Shown: positions 1-9,440, counted from the stretch's first letter. The stretch is DNA of 64,000 nt from Methyloceanibacter caenitepidi (GCF_000828475.1 NZ_AP014648.1:1798001-1862000); one strand, 5' to 3'. Numbers and translations are program-made. Notes: generated by a model from the letters alone, not told the origin.

Positions 1-462
1 AGTTTGGGTCGTACTTCTGCCGTAGACTATGTCGAAGGTGAGGGGCTCTTGATGGCGCCGACCGTTGCTGTTAGCGATCTATTGCAGCAGGCAGGGTTGG
101 CCCTTCAAGACTTTGACTATTACGAGGTGCACGAAGCGTTTGCTGCGCAGGTACTTGCGACCTTGAAGGCGTGGGAGTCCGAAGAGTATTGCCGGGTCCG
201 GCTGGGGCGTGACACACCGCTCGGGCCGATCGACAGGTCGAAATTGAATATCGAGGGCTCGTCGATCGCGATCGGACATCCTTTTGCTGCCACGGGCGCC
301 CGAATCCTGGCAGTTTTGGCCAAACTCCTTCATAATAGGGGTGGCAAAAGAGGTTTGATTTCAGTGTGTACCGCTGGCGGGATGGGTGTCGCCGCGATCC
401 TTGAAGGGGTCGGAACATCCAACGCAGCGGATGCGGGTTTGAACGAGAGCGCCGAGCAATAG
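1..462 (+). CDS. Thiolase (acetyl-CoA acyltransferase), C-terminal part, cut by window start
   Basis: This is the last ~153 codons of a thiolase that begins left of the window; the frame is open from base 1, so the TTG at 4 is not a real start. The C-terminal thiolase signatures are visible: a VHEAFAAQ block with the active-site His, GHPFAATGAR, and CTAGGMGVA with the second catalytic Cys. Thiolases cleave or form 3-ketoacyl-CoA. The spacing of HEAF and GHPFAATG, with extra sequence between them, resembles the FadI/trifunctional-beta type more than PhaA, but the N-terminal half is needed to decide. A role in beta-oxidation fits the acyl-CoA ligase 1.3 kb downstream. Confidence 0.9.
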   Translation, partial: SLGRTSAVDYVEGEGLLMAPTVAVSDLLQQAGLALQDFDYYEVHEAFAAQVLATLKAWESEEYCRVRLGRDTPLGPIDRSKLNIEGSSIAIGHPFAATGARILAVLAKLLHNRGGKRGLISVCTAGGMGVAAILEGVGTSNAADAGLNESAEQ

Positions 463-580
463 GCGCTCCACCGCCGGATCGAGATCTGGGTCCAACGAGA
501 CCCGTCGGGGGACAGGGAGTAATTGAGACACTGCCGAGGCGTGGGTGACGACCCGCGCCTGACCCATGACGGAGGTTCTT

Positions 581-1693
581 ATGCGGCATAAAGTTTTATC
601 TGCGGTGATCGGCATGGCCATTGCGGCCGTGCTCGTTCCGGCCAGTGCCACGACCGCGCAGGCCGCCGATCCCACGGGCTATTGGCGTAAAGCCGACCAA
701 GGCAAATACCCTGCGAAGATGCAGCTCTATTACTGCGGAGGGCGCTCGATCTGCGTGAAGATCGCCTGGCTGCAAAATCCCCGCGACAGCAAGGGACGCG
801 AATTGCAGGACGTGCGTAACGTGAATCCCTCCTTACGCGGGCGCACCATCGAAGGCATGCACATCATCCGGGGCATGAAGCAGGTGAGTGCCAATCAGTG
901 GAAGGGCACGGTCTACAACCCGGAAGACGGCAAGACCTATTCGGCGTCCGTCACGCTCGCATCGTCTTCGAAGATCGTTCTCAAAGGTTGCGTAGCAGCG
1001 TTCCTTTGCCGCGAGCAGGTGTGGCTGCGGACATCCGCGCCGCCACCGCGTGAAGAGGAGAAGCCCGAGGAGCCGCAGGTCGAGGCATCTGCAACACCCG
1101 CCGCGCAGCCTGCAGCCAAGCCGAGCGCTGCCCCCGCGGCGGCACCGGCAGCTGCAGCCGCCTCGGCGGCTTCAACCGGGCTGGCGATAGGCAATGTCGC
1201 GAACACGGAAGTGCAGACACCGGCGGCGACGCAGGGTGGGGCGCCCGGACTGAGCTACCTTAAGGGCGATAAAGCCAACCAGCACCCCGCGGGCTACACG
1301 GGAGAGAGCGTGTCGAGCATGTTCTCGATGGCGACGCCCGTCGCCCCCAGCGGCGCACCGACCGCGGCACGGCCGGCACCGGCCCCCAAGCCGGTGGCGC
1401 CCGCAGCGCCGGCCCAAGCTGCCGCCCAGCCTGAACGGGCACCCGCACCTGCACCTGCACCTGCATCGCGCCAAGCCTCCATTGAGCCAGAGCCGGCTCA
1501 GCCCGAGTCGGTTCAGTCCGAAGCCGCAGCACCGGACGCGGAGTCCGCTGCGCCCGAGGAGTCTGCCGAGTCTGCTGCGGACACGTTTGACCAGCGGCTG
1601 AGTTGGCGGGAACGGCGCCAGTTGCGCCGTCAAAAGCGCCTCAAGGAACTGCAGCAGCAGGGGCAGAACCTCATTCCCTGGATGCGCCAGTAA
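581..1693 (+). CDS. Secreted DUF2147-domain protein with long Pro/Ala-rich tail
   Basis: 370 aa. The ATG at 581 is preferred over the in-frame ATG at 566 because GGAGG at 571-575 lies five bases before 581, and the protein then starts with a signal peptide (MRHKVLSAVIGMAIAAVLVP, cleavage near AQAA-DP). A DUF2147 domain follows, roughly residues 30-150 (GYWRKADQGKYPA, LQNPRDSKGR, WKGTVYNPEDGKTYSA). DUF2147 proteins are usually much shorter; here about 200 residues of Pro/Ala/Glu-rich, probably disordered sequence are added. The tail ends in a basic helix-like stretch (WRERRQLRRQKRLKEL) and the terminal sequence LIPWMRQ. Function unknown; periplasmic location inferred. The C-terminus resembles those of the exported proteins at 15958 and 61909. 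Confidence 0.85.
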   Translation: MRHKVLSAVIGMAIAAVLVPASATTAQAADPTGYWRKADQGKYPAKMQLYYCGGRSICVKIAWLQNPRDSKGRELQDVRNVNPSLRGRTIEGMHIIRGMKQVSANQWKGTVYNPEDGKTYSASVTLASSSKIVLKGCVAAFLCREQVWLRTSAPPPREEEKPEEPQVEASATPAAQPAAKPSAAPAAAPAAAAASAASTGLAIGNVANTEVQTPAATQGGAPGLSYLKGDKANQHPAGYTGESVSSMFSMATPVAPSGAPTAARPAPAPKPVAPAAPAQAAAQPERAPAPAPAPASRQASIEPEPAQPESVQSEAAAPDAESAAPEESAESAADTFDQRLSWRERRQLRRQKRLKELQQQGQNLIPWMRQ

Positions 1694-1762
1694 CCGGCGC
1701 AGCCTCTCGGTTCCGAGTTCGCACGGCACATCAGTCTGAGTGCGGAACGCGCGCGCGCGGGT

Positions 1763-3475
1763 CTAAGCGCTTGTCTCTGCGCGGAGCGCCTTCTTGGACA
1801 ACTTGCCAATCATCGTTTTTGGCAATTCGTCGCGGAACTCGATCGCCACGGGCAGTTCGAGCTTTGACAGTTTCGGCCGCAAGAACGTCATGAGGTCGAC
1901 TGCGGTCTCGGTGCGGCCGTCGTGCAGGCGCACGTAAGCCTTCGGGGCCTCTCCTCGATAAGAATCCGGAATACCGACGACGCAGCATTCGGCCACGGCA
2001 GGGTGCTCGTGGAGCGCGTCTTCGATGCGGCGCGGATAGACCTTGAAGCCGGCAGTGTTGATCATGTCCTTGATGCGGTCGACGATGAAGATGAAGCCGT
2101 CCTCATCCATGTAGCCGACATCTCCCGTGCGGAAATATTTGCCGACAAAGACGGCCGCCGTCTCGTCCGCCTTATTCCAGTAGCCGCTCATCACTTGCGG
2201 CCCCGCAATGCAGATTTCGCCCGGCTCTCCCCTCGGCATTTCTTGTTCGGGGTTCTCGAGAGAGCGGATCGTGATGTCCGTCCTGGGGAGCGGGAGCCCG
2301 ATCGAGCCGTCCTTGTTTGTATGGAACGGATTGCAGGTCGCCACGGGTGAGGTCTCGCTAAGGCCGTAGCCCTCCACCAGCCACCCGCCGATGAACTTCT
2401 CAAAGCCCTTCTTGACGTGCATCGGCAACGCCGCACCGCCGGAGATGCAGAATTGCAGTGAAGAGAGGTCGAACCTGTCGATATGGCGATGGTGGAGCAG
2501 AGCCTGGAATAGGGTGGGGACGCCCGGCATGACAGTGGGCCGTAGTTTGCCGATGAGCTTCAAGGTTCGGCCCAGCTCGAATTTCGGCATGAGGATGATT
2601 TCCATGCCGTTGGCGACGCCGAACGTCATGACCGTCGTCATGGCGAACACGTGGAACAGCGGCAGCACGCCAAGTATCCGGTCAACCACCTCCGGCGGCC
2701 GCTGGCCCCACATTTGGACCTGCGCCGTGTTGATGAAGATATTGGCGTGACTGAGCATGGCGCCTTTGGGGGTGCCCGTGGTGCCGCCCGTATATTGGAG
2801 GACGGCCACCGACTCCGGCTTGACCGCGGGCCGGACGAAGCGGCCGTTATTGGCGAGCAGATTTCGTTCGCGCACGATTCGGCGCCGCTGCCGCGACAGA
2901 CCGACGTTTGCGCGCCGGACTTTGCGCGTCAGCAACAGCCCGATCTGTTTCAGCCTGGGGAGCAGTGAGGCGAAATCGGCGACCACGGCCCGTGCGAGGG
3001 TCCCGTCTGCGAGCAGGGGCTCGACCTTCTTGAACAGGAGTTGGAGGTCGAGCGTCACCATGATCTCGGTTCCGCTGTCCCGGATCTGGAAGGCGATCTC
3101 CTCGACGCTGTAAAGCGGGTTGAAATTGACGACAGTGCCGCCCGCTTTGAGGACGCCGAAATAGTAGATGAGATAGGTCGGCGAGTTCGGGAGCAGCAGT
3201 CCGACCCGGACACCTTCCCGCACCCCGAGCGCCGCCAATCCCTTGGACGCCCGGTCCGATAGGGCTCCGATTTCCTCGTAGCTCAGGGTTTTGCCTTCGA
3301 AGTAGGTACACGTTCGGGAGCCGTAGCGCTCAACCGCCGCGTCGAGAAGGCTGTGCACGAGGCCGGGTTCGAACTCGGCCGTCCACGACAATCCGGGAGG
3401 ATAGGATGTCAGCCAGGGCCGGGCCCTTGTGTCTGGTGCGGCTTGCTGTGCCGCTGGATTTGCCTTAACGGCCAT
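1763..3475 (-). CDS. fadD: Long-chain fatty acyl-CoA ligase (AMP-forming)
   Basis: 570 aa from the ATG at 3475 (MAVKANPAAQQ), the usual FadD length; the open frame runs further upstream (to 3724) but that part does not resemble the family. It activates fatty acids to acyl-CoA through an acyl-adenylate. Visible motifs are the P-loop-like YTGGTTGTPKGAMLSHANI, the A5 motif GYGLSETSPV, the A7/A8 region YFRTGDVGYMDEDG with DRIKDMINTAGFKVYPR, and the C-terminal lysine motif TMIGKLSKK. It is divergent from the acyl carrier protein/ketosynthase pair and near a thiolase, so it could serve beta-oxidation or feed an acyl chain into that pair. Symbol by family resemblance. Confidence 0.88.
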   Translation of the reverse strand: MAVKANPAAQQAAPDTRARPWLTSYPPGLSWTAEFEPGLVHSLLDAAVERYGSRTCTYFEGKTLSYEEIGALSDRASKGLAALGVREGVRVGLLLPNSPTYLIYYFGVLKAGGTVVNFNPLYSVEEIAFQIRDSGTEIMVTLDLQLLFKKVEPLLADGTLARAVVADFASLLPRLKQIGLLLTRKVRRANVGLSRQRRRIVRERNLLANNGRFVRPAVKPESVAVLQYTGGTTGTPKGAMLSHANIFINTAQVQMWGQRPPEVVDRILGVLPLFHVFAMTTVMTFGVANGMEIILMPKFELGRTLKLIGKLRPTVMPGVPTLFQALLHHRHIDRFDLSSLQFCISGGAALPMHVKKGFEKFIGGWLVEGYGLSETSPVATCNPFHTNKDGSIGLPLPRTDITIRSLENPEQEMPRGEPGEICIAGPQVMSGYWNKADETAAVFVGKYFRTGDVGYMDEDGFIFIVDRIKDMINTAGFKVYPRRIEDALHEHPAVAECCVVGIPDSYRGEAPKAYVRLHDGRTETAVDLMTFLRPKLSKLELPVAIEFRDELPKTMIGKLSKKALRAETSA

Positions 3476-3844
3476 CTCTGTGACAGGTGTCTGCCTTGAA
3501 TTTGCCTTGCGATTCGGATGCTTAGCGGCGCCCAGCAATGCGCTAGGGGAGGCAATTCGCCGCAAGCCCCGATTCATGTAGTATTGTAACACGGGGGTTG
3601 GCATAGCGCGTGCGGACAGGCATATGACGCCCACAGAATATGCTGAAACGAAGGCAGGGGCAGGCGCAAAAACGCCCATTTTGTTAGCGATTAGAGCGTA
3701 TAGTATCGGACATCGAGCGAGCATGGCGCGGCTAGACTCGGCCAGTTTTTAAGTCTATTCCAATGCCTGACTTGCCCTCGAACTCGCTATGTTTTAGCCA
3801 GGGAACATTATATACGGACCCCTCAACGGGGCAGGGAGAGTGAT
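3476..3844. promoter_or_regulatory. Divergent intergenic region between acyl-CoA ligase and ACP genes
   Basis: 369 bases without a supported gene. The right half is clearly AT-richer than the surrounding coding sequence (for example ACATTATATACGG at 3805-3817). Both divergent promoters should lie here. I found no convincing -35/-10 pair. A GGCAGGGAGAG ribosome-binding stretch precedes the ATG at 3845. Confidence 0.45.
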
Positions 3845-4114
3845 ATGGACGAGGTGGCCACCAAGATCATTGAGATTCTGCGGAAGAATATGAAGGATCC
3901 CTCCAAGGAGGTTACGCTCGAGACGCCTCTGAGCGACCTGGAGATTGAATCCCTCGATCTGGCAGTTATCGTCTTTGATATTGAGGATACCTTCGGAATT
4001 GAAATTCCTTATAATGCGAACGAAGAAGTCGAAGCGTTTGCGACGGTCGGCTCGGTTGTCGATCGCGTGAAGGGAATTATCGCAGAGTCGAAGGCCTCGG
4101 GCGCAGCAGCTTAG
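3845..4114 (+). CDS. Acyl carrier protein (specialised paralogue)
   Basis: 89 aa, acidic, with the four-helix ACP pattern. The phosphopantetheine serine lies in DLEIESLDLAV, around residue 38, where housekeeping ACPs have DLGADSLD. The helix II continuation VFDIEDTFGIEIP is typical of carrier proteins. It does not look like AcpXL (the C28 lipid A ACP) or like a housekeeping AcpP beside fabG/fabF. A ketosynthase follows 66 bp downstream on the same strand, so the pair probably works together on a dedicated acyl product. The product cannot be deduced from the sequence. Confidence 0.88.
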   Translation: MDEVATKIIEILRKNMKDPSKEVTLETPLSDLEIESLDLAVIVFDIEDTFGIEIPYNANEEVEAFATVGSVVDRVKGIIAESKASGAAA

Positions 4115-4180
4115 ACCAGCCCAACCGCTCGGGAGCTTTCCGGGGTATCGGCCAGGCTTGGAGTTACGGCTTAGCACTAC

Positions 4181-5419
4181 ATGACACACTCTAACGGACG
4201 CAGGCGCGTCGTGGTCACCGGCCAGGGCGTCGTCACGCCTTTGGGCACGGGCGTTGAAAAGTTCTGGTCGGGCTTGAAGTCGGGCTCTTGCGGTATCCGC
4301 GAGGTGCAGAGCTTCGAGACGGACGAGCTTTACATCACCATCGCCGGCGAAGTCCCCGATTTCGATCCCAGAGAGCGCGAGCTGAGCAAGCAGCTCCTGA
4401 TGGCGGACAAGTACTCGCAGTATGCGGGCTGTGCCGCGCGGGAGGCCGTGCAGCAGTCGGGCATCGAAACGCCCATCAGCGACGAAGACGCCTATCGCAC
4501 GGCCTGCATCATCGGGTCCGGCGTCGGCGGTCTGACCACGCTCGAATTCTCCTACAAGATGCTCTTCAAGGAGAATAAGCGCGCGACCCACCCGCTGACT
4601 CTTCTGAAGGCGATCGGTTCCTCCGCTTCGGCCCACGTCAGCATCGAATACGGCATCAAGGGGCCGACCTTTGGCGTCGTCAGCGCCTGCTCGACCGCGA
4701 CCCATTCGATCGGCGTCGTCTACCAGATGATCAAGAGCGGCCTGATCGACACCGGCATAGCCGGCGCCGCGGAAGCCTCGCTCAACTGGGGCGCCACCCG
4801 CGCGTGGCAGGCCATGCGCGTGCTGAGCCCCGACGGACTGTTTCCCTTTTCCAAGACGCGCAACGGCACCGTTCTCGCCGAAGGCTCGGGCATTCTCGTT
4901 CTGGAAGAGTACGAGAAGGCCAAGGCCCGCGGCGCGCCGATCCTGGCCGAGCTCATGGGCTTCGGCATGACGGCGGACGCGGCCGACATGGTGAACCCCT
5001 CGATCGAGGGCGCCTCCACTGCCATGAAGATGGCGTTGGACGAGGCCGAGCTAGCGCCGTCCGACATCGACTATATCAACGCCCATGGCACGGCCACGGC
5101 GGTGAACGACGTCAATGAGACCCGCGCGATCAAGCACGTGTTCGGCAACGCGGCCAACAACCTGTCGATCTCCTCGACCAAGTCCATGCACGGGCACACG
5201 CTCGGTGCCTGCGGCGGCATCGAGGCGGCGGCGTCCATCAAGGCGCTGGAAGAGAACTTCGTGCCGCCGACCATCGGTCTTGCCGAGACTGATCCGGAGT
5301 GCGATCTGGACTACACGCCGAATGTCGGCAAGAAGCGCGACATCAACTACGTGATGTCCAACTCGTTCGCCTTCGGCGGCCTGAACGCCGTGCTCGTGTT
5401 CGGTCCGAACCCGGCTTAA
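4181..5419 (+). CDS. Beta-ketoacyl-ACP synthase (FabF/KAS II family)
   Basis: 412 aa, full-length KAS II. It condenses malonyl-ACP with an acyl primer. The catalytic triad is intact: Cys170 in VVSACSTATHS, His in NAHGTATAVND, and His in KSMHGHTLGACGG with the preceding Lys. It follows the small ACP gene and is probably cotranscribed with it, which suggests a paralogue for a special acyl chain rather than the main fabF; a main fabF normally sits next to acpP/fabG, which are not seen here. The start ATG at 4181 has only a weak ribosome-binding site. Confidence 0.88.
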   Translation: MTHSNGRRRVVVTGQGVVTPLGTGVEKFWSGLKSGSCGIREVQSFETDELYITIAGEVPDFDPRERELSKQLLMADKYSQYAGCAAREAVQQSGIETPISDEDAYRTACIIGSGVGGLTTLEFSYKMLFKENKRATHPLTLLKAIGSSASAHVSIEYGIKGPTFGVVSACSTATHSIGVVYQMIKSGLIDTGIAGAAEASLNWGATRAWQAMRVLSPDGLFPFSKTRNGTVLAEGSGILVLEEYEKAKARGAPILAELMGFGMTADAADMVNPSIEGASTAMKMALDEAELAPSDIDYINAHGTATAVNDVNETRAIKHVFGNAANNLSISSTKSMHGHTLGACGGIEAAASIKALEENFVPPTIGLAETDPECDLDYTPNVGKKRDINYVMSNSFAFGGLNAVLVFGPNPA

Positions 5420-5444
5420 GCGGGACTACCTTAGCTCTGAATCG

Positions 5445-6149
5445 CTAACCGCCCAGCCACGCGAGGGCACGCTTCAAGAACGCATGCCCGTTCTCGCGCT
5501 GCCATTCGCCATGGGCCATGATCACGCGCTCGGCGGGCCAGCCTAGGACTTTGTCCCGTGCGGCACGGGCAGGCTTCCGGTCGGTGAAGGACAGACGCCA
5601 TTCGCGCGGCGCCCCCGGTTTCTTGAGCGTGACGCCGTCCAGCACTGCCAGCGGCCGTTGCCACCACGACCAATGCTCCTTCAGAAATTCCTCGCTGAAA
5701 GCCTCGATGAGATCGGCGAGGATCACGGTCTGGGACGGCCGATGAAAGAACACGATCTCATCCATCATGATCGAGCCCCGGAACCAAGCCTGATCGATAT
5801 CCGGCTGCCAGGCTGAAGGCGGCGTATCCTCGAGCGGCTGCTGGAACGGCAGGGCAGGAAAGCGCTTTATCGTGGAGGCCGGTCCCCATAGTGCCGCGTC
5901 CGGATAGGCCGCGTGCCATCCCGGCAGATAGAGGTGATGGATCTTGTTGGGGCTCACGAGATGGGCGACCCGCCCCAGCGCGTCGACCTCGGCCCTGAGA
6001 TCCTCGTCCAGCTTGACCGGCGACCAGACCCACAGATCGCCATTGTCGAACCGCGCGATCACCATGCGCGTGGGGTAGGGGAAGCTGTAGAAGTCGACGA
6101 TCGGCCCTTCGGTCAGCCAGAGATTATCGCCGACGGGATCGAGGGCCAT
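5445..6149 (-). CDS. DUF4336-family protein
   Basis: 234 aa from the ATG at 6149 ([20 protein letters not shown]). The longer open frame up to 6509 is a shadow of radC. The sequence resembles DUF4336 proteins, which have a metallo-beta-lactamase-like layout: SPNKIHHLYLPGW in the N-terminal half, DEIVFFHRPSQTVILADLIEAF in the middle and RVIMAHGEWQREN near the end. No enzymatic activity is established for the family as far as I know. Its start overlaps the radC stop (TGATG), so it is probably translationally coupled as the last gene of the sfsA-map-radC run. Confidence 0.8.
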   Translation of the reverse strand: MALDPVGDNLWLTEGPIVDFYSFPYPTRMVIARFDNGDLWVWSPVKLDEDLRAEVDALGRVAHLVSPNKIHHLYLPGWHAAYPDAALWGPASTIKRFPALPFQQPLEDTPPSAWQPDIDQAWFRGSIMMDEIVFFHRPSQTVILADLIEAFSEEFLKEHWSWWQRPLAVLDGVTLKKPGAPREWRLSFTDRKPARAARDKVLGWPAERVIMAHGEWQRENGHAFLKRALAWLGG

Positions 6150-6910
6150 CAGATCAACCCCATGCCTCTGAAGCTCGTATGGCCCTGCTTGCCGACAATG
6201 ATGTGATCGTGGATGACGACGCCCAGAGGCTTCGCGGCGGCGATGATCTGCTTGGTCATCTCGATGTCCGCGCGGGAGGGCGTCGGGTCGCCTGAGGGGT
6301 GATTGTGGACGAGCACGATGGCCGTGGCCGAGAGCTCCAGCGCCCGCTTCACCACCTCGCGTACATAGACGGGGGTGTGATCCACGGTGCCTTCCTGCTG
6401 GATCTCGTCGGCGATGATCTGGTTGCGCTTGTCGAGAAACAGAATGCGGAACTGCTCTTTCGCCTCGAAGCCCATGGCCGCGCGACAGTAATCCAGCACC
6501 CCCTGCCACGACGACAGAACGGGCCGTTCGCGGACCTCGCCCTGCATGAGCCGCAAGGCGGCGGCGCGCACGAGCTTGATTTCCGTGACGGCCGCGTCCC
6601 CGAGACCGGGCACCTCGAGCAGGAGGTCCTCGGGCGCGTTCATGGCCTCCGCGAAAGTGCCGAAGCGGGCGAGGATCGCTTTGGCCAGGGGTTTGGTGTC
6701 CCGGCGCGGCATGGCCCGGAACAGCACCAGTTCGAGCAGCTCGTAGTCGGGGAGGGACTGTGCACCGCCTTCGCGGAAGCGCTTTCGCAGCCGCTCGCGA
6801 TGGCCGAGATAGTGCGGTTTGGCGGCATCCTGGAACCCAGTGTCCTTTGAGGCCGCCTGGTCGGCGGTCGCCGCTTGGTCGTCAGAGCTCAGTTTTTCCT
6901 TCGAGCTCAT
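6149..6910 (-). CDS. radC: RadC-family JAB1/MPN domain protein
   Basis: 253 aa from the ATG at 6910 ([12 protein letters not shown]). An earlier in-frame start at 7012 would overlap map and adds an Arg-rich shadow. An N-terminal helix-hairpin-helix-like region ([16 protein letters not shown]) is followed by the RadC JAMM metalloprotease-like domain with [14 protein letters not shown] and [13 protein letters not shown], so the metal ligands are present. The original DNA-repair assignment of RadC is doubtful and the real role is not settled. The stop codon is shared with the start of the DUF4336 gene (TGATG). Confidence 0.92.
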   Translation of the reverse strand: MSSKEKLSSDDQAATADQAASKDTGFQDAAKPHYLGHRERLRKRFREGGAQSLPDYELLELVLFRAMPRRDTKPLAKAILARFGTFAEAMNAPEDLLLEVPGLGDAAVTEIKLVRAAALRLMQGEVRERPVLSSWQGVLDYCRAAMGFEAKEQFRILFLDKRNQIIADEIQQEGTVDHTPVYVREVVKRALELSATAIVLVHNHPSGDPTPSRADIEMTKQIIAAAKPLGVVIHDHIIVGKQGHTSFRGMGLI

Positions 6911-6954
6911 TGGCGTGGAGTCCCGGTTGGTCGGCTCCCCGAGCGGAACACGCT

Positions 6955-7776
6955 CTAGGCGCGCACGGGCGGGCGATCGAGCCCGGCGGGCGATAGGGTG
7001 AAAATCTCGCATCCCGTGTCCGTCACGCCGATCGTGTGCTCGTACTGCGCTGACAGCGAGCGGTCGCGCGTCACGGCGGTCCAGCCGTCGGAGAGGATCT
7101 TCACGTGCGGCTTGCCGAGATTGATCATCGGTTCGATCGTGAAGAGCATGCCGGGCTTGAGCGGCAGGCCTTCGCCCGGCTCGCCATAGTGAAGAATGTT
7201 CGGCCGGTCGTGGAAGACCTGTCCTAGGCCGTGTCCGCAGAAATCGCGGACCACGCCGCAGCGCTCGCCTTCCGCATAGGTCTGGATGGCATGGCCGATG
7301 TCGCCGGTCGTCGCGCCCGGCTTCACCGCCTCGATGCCCAGCATCAGAGACTTATGGGTCACTTCGAGCAGGCGCTCGGCGGCGCGGGGAATGGCGCCGA
7401 CCGGATACATGCGGCTGGAATCGCCATGCCAGCCATCGACGATCAGCGTGACGTCGATATTCAGAATGTCGCCTTCCTTCAGCGCACGCGGGCCGGGAAT
7501 GCCGTGGCAGACAACGTGATTCACCGAGGTGCAGATGGATTTCGGGAAGCCGCGATAATTCAACGGGGCCGGCGTCGCGCCATGAGATGTGGCGAAGTCG
7601 AACACCAGATCGTCGAGCGATTCCGTGGTTACGCCGGGCTCGACGTGCTCGACCAGCATGTCGAGGGCTTCGGCCACAAGCCGCCCCGCCTTCGCCATGC
7701 CGGCGAATGCGTCGGGACCGTGCAGCTTGATTCTGTTGTCGCGCGTCTGGGCGCGGGCGATTTCTAGTTCGGACAT
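6955..7776 (-). CDS. map: Methionine aminopeptidase, type I
   Basis: 273 aa, normal type I length. It removes the initiator Met from nascent proteins in the cytoplasm. All metal-ligand motifs are present: Asp in [16 protein letters not shown] (two aspartates), His in [11 protein letters not shown], Glu in [10 protein letters not shown], and Glu in [10 protein letters not shown]; the substrate-contacting His is in [11 protein letters not shown]. It lies 70 bp downstream of sfsA and 44 bp upstream of radC, all on the minus strand, consistent with one operon. Confidence 0.97.
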   Translation of the reverse strand: MSELEIARAQTRDNRIKLHGPDAFAGMAKAGRLVAEALDMLVEHVEPGVTTESLDDLVFDFATSHGATPAPLNYRGFPKSICTSVNHVVCHGIPGPRALKEGDILNIDVTLIVDGWHGDSSRMYPVGAIPRAAERLLEVTHKSLMLGIEAVKPGATTGDIGHAIQTYAEGERCGVVRDFCGHGLGQVFHDRPNILHYGEPGEGLPLKPGMLFTIEPMINLGKPHVKILSDGWTAVTRDRSLSAQYEHTIGVTDTGCEIFTLSPAGLDRPPVRA

Positions 7777-7846
7777 GGGCTCGGATTATAGGGGGCGTTG
7801 GTACTACAGCTAGTGCGAATTCGCCCCAGGTTCAAGTCGAGGGGGC

Positions 7847-8575
7847 CTAGCGGGGCTGCCTGCGCAGCCGGATAGGCCGCGGAAGGCCGAGACCCTCCAG
7901 AGAAACGTCGGACGCCACGGCCAGAGCTTCGATACCGGAGGCCATGGCTGCCTCGAAGGCGGCCGCATAATTGGGGTCGATATCGTTGGCTAGGGCAAAG
8001 GCCTCCGCGTCGCCCCGTTGGACGAAATAGACCATGACTGCGCGGGCTCCGGCCGCAACCACGCGGGACAGTTCGCCCAGATGCTTGGCACCCCGCGCGG
8101 TGACCGAATCCGGGAACTCGGCCAATCCGGGCTCGCGCATTAAATGCACGTTCTTGATCTCCACATAGCAGGGCGGGCGGGTTTCATCCTCGAGCAGAAC
8201 GTCGATCCGGCTGCCCGTGCCATAGCGCACCTCGCGGCGCATAGAGGCGTAACCGGACAGCTCTGGAATGAGGCCCCGTTCGATGGCCGCGGCCACGGCG
8301 CCATTCGGGCTGGACGTATTGATGCCGACCAGAGCCGGCCCCCGGCCGAGATCGACTTCGATCAGTTCCCAGGAGAACGCCAGTTTCCGCTTGGGGTTGT
8401 TCGATTTCGACAGCCAGACCCGCGAACCCGGCTCGGCGAGCCCGAGCATGGAGCCGGGGTTGGCGCAGTGAGCCGTAACCGTTTCTCCGGAGGGGAGCTC
8501 GACATCGGACAGAAAGCGCTTGTAGCGCTTGATCAGCCGGCCCTCGATAAGCTCGGATGGAAACCGCGTGAGCAT
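7847..8575 (-). CDS. sfsA: SfsA (sugar fermentation stimulation protein)
   Basis: 242 aa, the normal SfsA length. Characteristic stretches are HCANPGSMLGL near the N-terminus, VGINTSSPNGAV, and SRIDVLLED with CYVEIKNVHL; the last two have the D...ExK arrangement of nuclease folds. SfsA is described as DNA-binding and nuclease-like, with an unclear physiological role. It is probably the first gene of the minus-strand run ending at the DUF4336 gene, divergent from the CinA-like gene with 94 bp between the starts. Confidence 0.93.
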   Translation of the reverse strand: MLTRFPSELIEGRLIKRYKRFLSDVELPSGETVTAHCANPGSMLGLAEPGSRVWLSKSNNPKRKLAFSWELIEVDLGRGPALVGINTSSPNGAVAAAIERGLIPELSGYASMRREVRYGTGSRIDVLLEDETRPPCYVEIKNVHLMREPGLAEFPDSVTARGAKHLGELSRVVAAGARAVMVYFVQRGDAEAFALANDIDPNYAAAFEAAMASGIEALAVASDVSLEGLGLPRPIRLRRQPR

Positions 8576-8669
8576 GGGGAAACCTAAAAAGGCCGCCTCG
8601 ACGCGGCAAGCATCGCATCCGAGTCATCCCCACTGGACACGTGCCCGAACTTCGCCTTCACTCCCGGCC

Positions 8670-9440
8670 ATGACCGAGGAGCCCCAATCCCCCGAGGCGG
8701 TCACCGCCGCGCTGATAGTGATCGGCGAGGAGATCCTCTCCGGGCGCACGATAGATACCAACACGCCCTATATCGCCGCCCATCTCGGCAGAGCCGGGAT
8801 TGCATTGCGGGAAGTCCGTGTCGTGGCCGATATCGAAGCCGAAATCGCCGACGCCGTGAACGCGTTGCGGCAGCGCTACTCCTATGTGTTCACGACGGGC
8901 GGGATCGGGCCCACCCACGATGACGTAACGACGGACGCGATCGGTTTGGCATTCAATGTGCCGGTCGCCATCAATGACGAGGCCGTCGAAGCGATGCGCC
9001 TGCAATACCGTCCCGAAGACCTGACGCCAACGCGGCTGAGAATGGCGCGCATTCCAGAGGGCGCCGCACTCATCCATAACGCGGTCTCCCGTGCTCCCGG
9101 CTATATGATCGAGAACGTTATCGTCATGGCTGGCATCCCTGCCGTGATGCAGGTCATGCTCGACGAGGTCTTTCCGCGCCTGGCCAAGGGACGCCCCGTG
9201 AAGGCCCGCGCGGTACGGGTGAACGCGGCGGAGAGTGACGTGGCGACACCGCTTGCCGCACTCCAAGCGGCCTATGCCGACGTGCAGATGGGCTCCTATC
9301 CCTTCGTCGAACACCGGCGTTATGGCACCTATCTCGTGCTTCGCTCAGTGGACGACCAAAGGCTTGGCGAAGCCCTCGAGGCCCTTTGGGGCATCATCGA
9401 AGAACACGGCTTTACGGCAAGCCAGGTCGAAGAGTCTTAA
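8670..9440 (+). CDS. CinA N-terminal-like / molybdopterin-binding (MoCF) domain protein
   Basis: 256 aa from the ATG at 8670 (MTEEPQSPEAVTAALIVIG). The longer frame from 8529 overlaps sfsA and is not supported. It contains a MoaB/Mog-type fold: VIGEEILSGRTIDTNT at the N-terminus and FTTGGIGPTHDDVTTDA, the conserved GGxGPTxDD motif. It lacks the C-terminal nicotinamide-nucleotide amidase domain of full CinA (about 420 aa), so it belongs to the short COG1058-type subgroup. CinA N-domains are linked to ADP-ribose pyrophosphatase activity; whether this protein has it is unknown. Confidence 0.88.
   Translation: MTEEPQSPEAVTAALIVIGEEILSGRTIDTNTPYIAAHLGRAGIALREVRVVADIEAEIADAVNALRQRYSYVFTTGGIGPTHDDVTTDAIGLAFNVPVAINDEAVEAMRLQYRPEDLTPTRLRMARIPEGAALIHNAVSRAPGYMIENVIVMAGIPAVMQVMLDEVFPRLAKGRPVKARAVRVNAAESDVATPLAALQAAYADVQMGSYPFVEHRRYGTYLVLRSVDDQRLGEALEALWGIIEEHGFTASQVEES

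Noticed and set aside
6150..6509. 120-residue N-terminal extension of the DUF4336 protein
   Set aside because: It is an out-of-frame shadow of radC. The start at 6149 overlaps the radC stop as TGATG and begins the conserved sequence.
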